NCBI GenBank assembly: GCA_012934845.2
Contig: WNNJ02003704.1
Location: forward strand, 243,139-307,138
DNA length: 64,000 bases
DNA from: Pomphorhynchus laevis
Lineage: Eukaryota; Acanthocephala; Palaeacanthocephala; Echinorhynchida; Pomphorhynchidae
Reading direction: 5' to 3'
Shown: one piece after another, positions 61,601 through 64,000 of the stretch
Layout: each line of letters opens with the position of its first letter
How positions within the stretch are numbered: position 1 is the stretch's first letter
Notes under the pieces: generated by a model
Told to the model about the DNA's origin: nothing
The model's database searches: none
The model's input: the letters and a program-made list of their open reading frames with translations, nothing else
Position numbers and translations under genes: made by a program

Positions 61601-63683
61601 ATATTTGATCTAATATTATCAGATCAAATACTTTTGATTATCAGACCAGATACTTTTATTTAAAGAAGAAGAAATAATAGATTCATGAATATAAAATATT
61701 AAAAATACTAGATATTAGGATATAAATAGGATAAAAATACTAGATACTTGGATATAAAAATGAAAATACCAGATACTTGAATATAAAGAGGAAGAAATAC
61801 TGGACACTTTTATAAAAATAAATATAAAAATACTAGATATTTGAATGTAAATACGATATACTTGAATTTAAAGATGATAAAATACTAGATACTCAGATAT
61901 TAAGAAAAAATGCTAGATACTTGGATATTAAAAAATACTAGATACTTGATACTAATTGATACTTTAATTTGAAAAAATTAGTTTTATTCCAAAAATTACA
62001 ATATCTCGATATCTACTGCTATCATCTCCTTGAGTATCATCTCTTTGAGTATTTATACAAAATACTCAAAATTTGTAAAAAATAAAAAAGCATCAAAGAA
62101 AACAAACTTAAAATCTAACAAAAATATCATAATAAAGGAAACTGGCAGTATATTCGTAAAATATTAGGAAAATGGAGTATATTAGTACTGAAAATCCAAA
62201 ATCAAACAAAGAAAATGAAACAAATACAAAATCTTGAAAGGATAAATGAAAATTTGTAGAAAATATAACTAAATGAAATTGTCGAATTGTATTTGAAAAA
62301 CAAAATAAATTAAATAATTGGCTTTGGAATGCCTTAAATAATTGGCTTTTGAATTATTTAATAATTGCCTAAAAATATATATTTATAATTAAGTTAGAGA
62401 AATGAGGGTCATCTTTAAAAAAACGGGAAATTATTGTCAGAAAAATTACTTTTTAATCCAGTAGTCAGTATATTTAATAATCTAAAAGGAAAAAGTAGAA
62501 TACCACGCAACAATGGGACGTGAGCAATGGTGATTTTTATGAATCTTTTGTAATAGATATACGAAAATAAGCTTAGAATTCTCTGCATAACTTTTTACAA
62601 TTATCATGAATTTTATTGTTAGTATAGAATCTATTGAGAAATTTATTAAACTCATTTGACTTTTAATAGTAGGATCATTGATAAGTTTTGTAGGCTATTT
62701 ATTATTTAATATGGTGTTACCCAATGATAAATATTCATTCTTATAGATAAACACTAATTTAAACCTTTATTTGATTTATCAACAATTAAGTTATAAAATT
62801 CATTCTTTGATTTCAAAATAGCGCTGTTAAATCACAATTGAAAAGCTGCTATCTTCTTCAATTACATCATAATTCGAGTTGATGAAATTTGCTTATTACT
62901 TGAGCAGCTATTACTTGGCCATTTTAGAATCAGTTATTTGGGAAACGATTATTTAGGAAGCAGTCATTTAGAAAGCGATTATTTAGAAAGTGGTCATTTT
63001 GGAAGCGATCATTTAGGTCAACGGCATCAAGGTTATTTAAGTAGAAATTATTTTGATAGTGATTGGATTCCGAGTTATTTTGGTCAAAGTCATTAGACAC
63101 AAAAGCATTCTGGGCAGTCAATCGAGTTTCCGGTTTCAATCAGTACAATCTTACCAGGTTTTTTTCATCATGGCAGTAACCTGATTAATCCTTCCGTAAT
63201 CAAGATTTTGCTGTTTTTTAAATATATAAAAATTCCGGCGGTCACAATAAAATAAATAAAAATATCAATTCTTCTTTATTAGAAAAGCAATTTTTCTAAT
63301 AATGTACCAAGTCAGTAAGTATATTGTTTTATATATAACGACTAACTTGCAATAAATATATTAATCTATTAAATTAATTTTTAATAATTAAACTATTAAA
63401 TACAAAAATAATTATTAAACGAATGTTATCGAATGATTGAAATTGTCAAAATTTTTAAATTTATAAAAAAAAATAAAAAAAAATCATTTATAAATAAAAT
63501 TTATGAACTTATGAATGTAAAAATCAGTGAATAGAAACGATAGTGTTCATATTACGAACCATTGCTGTCTACTAGATTAGATCCTCCACAATTAACGGCG
63601 AATATTATATTTTCAGGATTAAACTTAGAAACGTTGCCATTGGTCAATGTACCAAGCAGTAACAAAAGAAACTTAAATATCAT
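37384..63683 (-). CDS. MLEC: Malectin, five exons
   Basis: Exons 63560-63683, 58279-58493, 55480-55656, 49651-49708 and 37384-37655 (minus) sum to 846 nt, giving 281 residues (human 292). Malectin is an ER membrane lectin that binds Glc2-high-mannose N-glycans with ribophorin I in quality control. Seen: signal peptide [12 protein letters not shown], then [11 protein letters not shown], the malectin domain ([38 protein letters not shown]), an acidic stretch (DDDEEDD, residues 209-217) and a C-terminal membrane helix ending LYFLYRM. Every junction is GT/AG with matching phase (1, 0, 0, 1). Of the five glucose-binding residues known in Xenopus malectin (Y67, Y89, Y116, F117, D186), four are kept (Y79, Y106, F107, D176); the position of Y67 appears to be Ile58. 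Introns are 5.1, 2.6, 5.8 and 12.0 kb and full of repeats, yet the exons are clean, so the gene looks functional. Confidence 0.94.
37950..38310. repeat. Palindromic and single copies of the satellite-related repeat
   Basis: Two arms (about 37950-37985 and 37990-38030) face each other, each with the CTGAAGAT + hairpin + GAAA-type motif or a variant. They are followed by TTCTTTGATCCA...CTTTATCAATAAT, the same tail as the 42-44 kb satellite. A second partial copy is at 38215-38300. Confidence 0.7.
38325..38652 (+). mobile_element. Ty3/gypsy integrase fossil
   Basis: A degenerate fragment of a gypsy integrase core and the region after it (readable blocks include [17 protein letters not shown]). 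It is strongly decayed, has no LTRs, and is older than and distinct from the 5-9 kb element. Confidence 0.75.
38707..39102 (+). CDS. Unassigned helical ORF, possible captured terminal exon
   Basis: 131 residues, no internal stop, with balanced codon use unlike the AT-rich flanks. The sequence is alpha-helical and repeat-like ([40 protein letters not shown]), suggesting TPR-type repeats. The C-terminus is aromatic (SYYILPI). A faint resemblance to the C-terminal TPR region of adenylate cyclase 10-like proteins is from memory only. A polyadenylation signal AATAAA lies 30 nt after the stop, and the ORF starts just after a satellite-like repeat. It is antisense inside malectin intron 4. It could be the last exon of a gene, or a retrocopy of one. 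Confidence 0.45.
   Translation: MNMANPVVQNCLLKLVECQLVYQANCLQNIESSLWLLDKCRECIDKKSLWYPKLIYYQAVEARLLGKHELYRTLAESSLRLSGQSESVLIHTWIKHNMMAVDQGWNKNKTARNYTVWNGDQTKISYYILPI
39132..39137 (+). terminator. Polyadenylation signal of the 38.7-kb ORF
   Basis: AATAAA about 30 nt after the stop, followed by a T-rich stretch. Confidence 0.5.
39186..39962 (+). repeat. Three tandem copies of a ~286-312-bp repeat
   Basis: Copies begin near 39190, 39477 and 39789. The first lacks an internal ~25-bp block (AAATTTGGGCTTATTTAAAA) and the third is cut short. Copies are nearly identical (CATACCAAAAGTCTACCGTG in copies 1 and 2). Confidence 0.88.
39960..40020. repeat. A/T palindrome
   Basis: TGATATTTTGATATTTT meets AATATCAAAATATCAAAA head to head. 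Confidence 0.7.
40052..42300 (-). mobile_element. GIY-YIG Penelope-like element with long inverted arms
   Basis: On the minus strand two stretches encode a GIY-YIG endonuclease of Penelope-like type: near 40.72-40.52 kb ([10 protein letters not shown], then [19 protein letters not shown]) and 40.93-40.74 kb ([55 protein letters not shown]). The outer parts form an inverted repeat: 40.05-40.62 kb against 41.63-42.30 kb. The arms carry the end of the endonuclease region, an A/T trailer and the CTGAAGAT + hairpin motif with its GATCCAGCTCC-type tail. The right arm runs directly into the 42.2-44.7 kb satellite. No RT domain is present between the arms, and frames are broken. It lies in malectin intron 4. 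Confidence 0.7.
41395..41510. repeat. Small palindrome with the CTGAAGAT motif
   Basis: Inverted arms from CAGGAACTATCAG (left) to CTGATAGTTCCTG (right). Inside, minus strand, is CTGAAGATACTATTAGCTAC followed by TAGCGAAATA. Confidence 0.65.
42236..44712 (+). repeat. 175/176-bp satellite with 351-bp higher-order unit
   Basis: Fourteen head-to-tail monomers start at 42236, 42411, 42586, 42761, 42937, 43112, 43288, 43463, 43639, 43814, 43990, 44165, 44341 and 44516. From 42761 to 44341 the spacing alternates 176/175 and two monomer types alternate. One has ATCAGATAAAATTTTCTTCG and a GATATGGAGCC end; the other has ATCAAATAAAATTCTTCTTT and a GATATGGGGTC end. This gives a 351-bp higher-order repeat whose copies look identical. 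Edge monomers are more diverged, as in centromere-like satellites. Each monomer starts with CTGAAGATGCTAACAGA followed by GTTAGC, then (in most) GAAATATC. It has no coding capacity and lies in malectin intron 4. Confidence 0.95.
44713..44980. other. Satellite edge and non-coding flank
   Basis: A partial, diverged monomer to about 44780, then unrecognised sequence. Confidence 0.5.
44980..48590 (+). mobile_element. Decayed CR1/L2-like LINE
   Basis: A pyrimidine-rich stretch in which plus-strand frames show LINE ORF2 parts in order. The endonuclease comes first (about 45.9-46.3 kb; [20 protein letters not shown]..., then [15 protein letters not shown], matching D-x-N-I-H...P-T-H-x-x-G-x-T-L-D). 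It is followed by a linker, then RT (about 47.03-47.45 kb; [49 protein letters not shown]), a thumb-like part near 48.0 kb and a C-terminus (48.35-48.58 kb). Many stops and frame changes. Two internal blocks are duplicated: ~45425-45645 with ~45670-45885, and ~47225-47400 with ~47560-47730. The base composition differs sharply from its surroundings. It lies in malectin intron 4, antisense to the gene. Confidence 0.8.
48591..49650. other. Intron sequence without recognised elements
   Basis: Apart from inverted A/T repeats near 49430-49560, I see nothing. Malectin exon 4 follows. Confidence 0.5.
49651..49708 (-). CDS. MLEC: Malectin exon 4 (58 nt)
   Basis: Acceptor TTGTTCGTTTAAG, donor GTAAGA. 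Encodes [24 protein letters not shown] is the malectin signature containing the ligand-binding Asp. Confidence 0.9.
49829..50034 (+). repeat. ~205-bp direct repeat, copy 1
   Basis: It matches 51450-51655 almost perfectly (both contain CAAAAGTTCCTGGCTTTAAG). Confidence 0.9.
50095..50140 (-). repeat. Single CTGATGA + hairpin + GAAA motif
   Basis: The minus strand reads CTGATGATAATAGCAGGAGC then TACCGAAATATT. TAGC and GCTA can pair. This copy has the canonical CTGATGA of hammerhead cores. Confidence 0.5.
50680..50865 (+). mobile_element. SINE body without head
   Basis: It shares its sequence with 51125-51300 (TGTGAGTCAAG..., GTGATCTAGCAAAATTG, CCTGATCACA) but no tRNA-like head is seen directly before it. 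Confidence 0.5.
50967..51300 (+). mobile_element. tRNA-derived SINE
   Basis: The head resembles a tRNA gene: A box TAGCCTAGTGGGTAAGGCG at 50974 and B-box-like GATTCGAAT at 51018-51026, about the normal distance apart, so RNA polymerase III could once have used it. The body (51060-51300) matches the headless copy at 50680-50865. The A/T-rich end follows. The acceptor-stem and anticodon folding of a working tRNA are not evident. Confidence 0.6.
51450..51655 (+). repeat. ~205-bp direct repeat, copy 2
   Basis: Partner of 49829-50034. This copy is bounded by AAGGATTTGCA (51444-51454) and TGCAAATCCTT (51670-51680), an 11-bp inverted repeat. It ends seven bases before the SMU1-like exon. Confidence 0.85.
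51688..51804 (+). CDS. SMU1 (partial): Single exon matching WD40 splicing factor SMU1
   Basis: 39 codons: [20 protein letters not shown] then [19 protein letters not shown]. They align without a gap with the start of the WD40 region of SMU1 as I recall it (DLKYQAQDNFMMMDDAV...FSRDTEMLATG..DGKIKVW). SMU1 is a spliceosome-associated protein acting with RED/IK. A splice acceptor (CTTTTGCAAG) precedes and a donor (GTTAAA) follows at the point where V-W should continue. I see no other SMU1 exon in the window. It is antisense inside malectin intron 3. Either the SMU1 gene is nested with exons outside what I can recognise, or this exon was copied here with flanking repeat DNA. Confidence 0.78.
52085..53200 (+). 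mobile_element. RYIDD-type RT fragments with family 3' ends
   Basis: Plus-strand pieces of the same RT family as at 31-33 kb. About 52085-52260 is a 3' trailer fused to an internal piece; 52390-52720 is a 3' trailer with interlocked inverted repeats; 52765-53190 is an internal RT piece reading [38 protein letters not shown]. The piece at 52766-53010 is nearly the exact reverse complement of 31260-31510. All are truncated, in malectin intron 3. Confidence 0.7.
53234..53564. mobile_element. MITE-like element with ~135-bp inverted arms
   Basis: Left arm 53234 to about 53365, right arm about 53435 to 53564. They are reverse complements through GCCGGAGTTCGATTA, AGAGCAGACTTCCTTATCA, AGTAGGGTGAACTACC and GTCGTTTCGGCTGCCTT with small differences. 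The loop is about 70 bp. No open frame. The GC content is higher than the flanks. Confidence 0.85.
54075..54205 (+). repeat. 22-bp minisatellite
   Basis: The unit ATTGATCTTAGTAAAATATA is repeated about six times with single-base variants. Confidence 0.9.
54255..54460 (+). other. GC-rich island, unassigned
   Basis: A 65-codon open frame rich in Arg and Pro ([20 protein letters not shown]) ends near an AAATAAACC, so it might derive from a processed transcript. The base composition is far from the surroundings. No family recognised. Confidence 0.3.
54590..54990 (+). mobile_element. RYIDD-type RT C-terminus with complete 3' end
   Basis: The C-terminal coding part ends in [17 protein letters not shown] sequence near 54770. 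A trailer follows with GGCCCC (54848), GGGGCC and ATAGCATAGCAG, then CCTCCTGATGACCTC. This is the least decayed 3' end of the family in the window. Confidence 0.7.
55480..55656 (-). CDS. MLEC: Malectin exon 3
   Basis: Acceptor TATCTTTTTTAG, donor GTAACC. 59 codons in phase 0 ([20 protein letters not shown]... to VSFIK). Confidence 0.93.
56140..57135 (-). mobile_element. RYIDD-type RT fragments (minus strand)
   Basis: Three adjoining fragments: about 56140-56400, 56440-56880 ([20 protein letters not shown] and an inserted 3'-trailer joint near 56500-56570) and 56870-57130. They lie in malectin intron 2, sense to the gene, and are truncated and rearranged. Confidence 0.65.
57183..57275 (+). 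repeat. Inverted-repeat partner of 59400-59492
   Basis: About 93 bp that is the reverse complement, with changes, of 59400-59492. It contains GCGGGTAACCCGTAAATTG. A related motif lies at the 3' side of the 13-kb RT element, so this is probably a 3'-end fragment of that family. Confidence 0.6.
57340..57640 (+). mobile_element. RYIDD-type RT 3'-end fragment
   Basis: The C-terminal coding remnant is followed by the trailer (TTGGCCCCGCTGCTATGTTG). The second arms of the interlocked repeats are altered (GAGGGCGAAACC, AACATGGCAG). Confidence 0.65.
57775..58930. repeat. Local duplications flanking malectin exon 2
   Basis: About 57777-57862 and 58776-58863 are near-identical (TTACATTTTTAATTATAATT core). 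AATAACCTATAAATAGCGTTGCAGG also occurs twice (near 58690 and 58880). The duplicated blocks lie in introns on either side of exon 2. Confidence 0.75.
58279..58493 (-). CDS. MLEC: Malectin exon 2
   Basis: Acceptor TTTATTCTAG, donor GTTTGT. Encodes residues 42-113, including [10 protein letters not shown] and LKFSEVYF, the most conserved malectin segment. Confidence 0.95.
59400..59800 (-). mobile_element. 3' part of a retroelement related to the 13-kb element
   Basis: The minus strand at 59.80-59.62 kb reads [20 protein letters not shown] followed by PITLSTTGW, matching the C-terminal nuclease region of the 13-kb type (Y-x-x-R-I-x-x-V-E...F-S-T-x-G-G). The GGGTAACCCG-type motif lies downstream at 59.43 kb as at 13.05 kb. 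Truncated. Confidence 0.55.
59840..60260 (-). mobile_element. Penelope-like RT fragment, catalytic box
   Basis: The minus strand reads [19 protein letters not shown] (Penelope-like Y-R-Y-V-D-D-x-F, second Asp replaced by Asn), after [20 protein letters not shown] and before a decayed L-P-F-L-D-like region. Inactive. Confidence 0.65.
60280..60475. repeat. Palindromic pair of satellite-related units
   Basis: Two units face each other around 60370. Each has the GATCCAGCTCC-type tail, AATAATTTCCTCTCTTCTTT-like sequence and the motif (right arm CTGAAGATGCTAGCAGAAGT, then TAGC). It splits the Penelope-like RT region on either side. Confidence 0.75.
60765..61345 (-). mobile_element. Penelope-like RT fragment, upstream blocks
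   Basis: The minus strand reads [20 protein letters not shown] near 61.04-60.97 kb, the RT block preceding the catalytic box, and [20 protein letters not shown] with more upstream sequence to 61.34 kb. A single motif copy (GATAGC...GCTATCGAAATATT, minus) is at 60770-60800. It probably belongs with 59840-60260. Confidence 0.6.
61328..61370. repeat. Microsatellite (ATTAAT)n
   Basis: About six units of AATATT/ATTAAT. Confidence 0.9.
61680..61965 (+). repeat. Degenerate ~24-bp minisatellite
   Basis: The unit is close to AAATACTAGATACTTGGATAT, repeated about ten times with insertions and losses. Confidence 0.8.
61966..62925. other. Intron sequence, one motif copy
   Basis: At 61985-62020 the minus strand has GATAGCAGTAGATATCGAGATATT, a decayed motif copy. 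Otherwise nothing is recognised. Confidence 0.4.
62926..63015 (+). repeat. 15-bp minisatellite
   Basis: About six copies of a unit near CATTTAGAAAGCGATTAT... and variants. The minus-strand open frame (Asn/Phe/Leu repeats) is a by-product. Confidence 0.8.
63016..63559. other. AT-rich part of malectin intron 1
   Basis: No feature recognised. Confidence 0.5.
63560..63683 (-). CDS. MLEC: Malectin exon 1 (signal peptide)
   Basis: ATG at 63683-63681. 41 codons plus one base, donor GTTCGT. A TTTTAG directly before the ATG may be a 5'UTR splice acceptor. Confidence 0.88.
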
Positions 63684-63943
63684 CTAAAATGTTATAATTC
63701 ATCACATATATTTGAATAATAAACTTTTATTTATAATTTTTAAAACGGTATAATTATGGATTTTTATATTGTCACAAAATACGATAAAATTAATTTAATT
63801 ATCCCAAAGAGAGGGCGTATCAAAACGTATAAATCACAATAAAAAACAAAATTGACGGTTATTTGTTTTTGTTACTTTAACAAATGTAAATGCTTAAGTT
63901 TGCTTCTGGCGCTTGTAATAAATACGCTTTATACAAATCTAGA

Positions 63944-64000
63944 TTTAGCACTACTACTAAAGTAGCACTACTACTAAAGTAGTAGTGCTACTTTAGTAGT
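63944..64000. repeat. Palindromic triplet-like repeat at window end
   Basis: Repeated AGCACTACTACTAAAGT meets its inverse (ACTTTAGTAG). It continues beyond the window. Confidence 0.7.

Noticed and set aside
62930-63139. 69-residue Asn-rich ORF
   Set aside because: It is translated from a 15-bp minisatellite.

Overview
The window is animal nuclear DNA from a very AT-rich invertebrate genome; I cannot name the phylum. Three things point to a metazoan. There are intron-containing host genes, one of them a GTSF1-like piRNA-pathway factor. The repeats are retroelements typical of animals (Ty3/gypsy, several LINE lineages, Penelope-like elements, a tRNA-derived SINE). There is nothing bacterial: no operons or ribosome-binding sites. 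Most long open frames are pieces of decayed retroelements. The host genes are split into small exons that only appear when splice sites and protein families are read together.

Host genes. (1) Malectin, minus strand, 63683 down to 37384: five exons join in frame to a 281-residue protein with signal peptide, malectin domain, acidic segment and C-terminal membrane anchor. Its introns hold about 25 kb of repeats. (2) A GTSF1-like protein with two CHHC zinc fingers, minus strand, 34021 down to 26604: four coding exons, 128 residues. (3) A Ulp1/SENP-type cysteine protease, plus strand, 21016-22083, with its catalytic His, Asp, Gln and Cys present, lying between two apparently identical 1548-bp direct repeats. 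(4) One exon matching the WD40 splicing factor SMU1, plus strand, 51688-51804, alone inside malectin intron 3. (5) An unassigned helical ORF at 38707-39102 with a polyadenylation signal.

Layout. 0-2 kb is AT-rich with a LINE tail inside a 44-bp duplication. 2-4.6 kb is a decayed reverse-transcriptase element with a restriction-endonuclease-like C-terminus. 5.1-9.05 kb is a nearly full-length, recent Ty3/gypsy copy with very short LTRs and a 5-bp target duplication. 9.8-11 kb is a LINE; 13-15.8 kb is a second element of the 2-kb type; 16-17 kb is a LINE ORF1-like gene. 17.6-24.5 kb is the repeat-protease-repeat block. 26.6-34 kb is the GTSF1-like gene with LINE and Penelope-like debris in its introns. 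34.5-35.2 kb is the N-terminal part of an RT family whose RT fragments recur at 29.9-33.1, 36.2, 52-55 and 56-57.6 kb. 37.4-63.7 kb is malectin. Its intron 4 holds a gypsy integrase fossil, a GIY-YIG Penelope-like element with long inverted arms, a 175/176-bp satellite with a 351-bp higher-order period, and a CR1/L2-like LINE. Its intron 3 holds a SINE, the SMU1 exon and more RT fragments. Its introns 2 and 1 hold further Penelope-like pieces and minisatellites.

The most unusual signal is a short conserved motif, CTGAAGAT + hairpin + GAAATAT, whose hairpin changes on both sides together between copies. It occurs in every satellite monomer, at the 3' side of the GIY-YIG element and in several palindromic repeats, and it resembles part of a hammerhead ribozyme core. 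A second RT family ends in interlocked inverted repeats that could form a pseudoknot.
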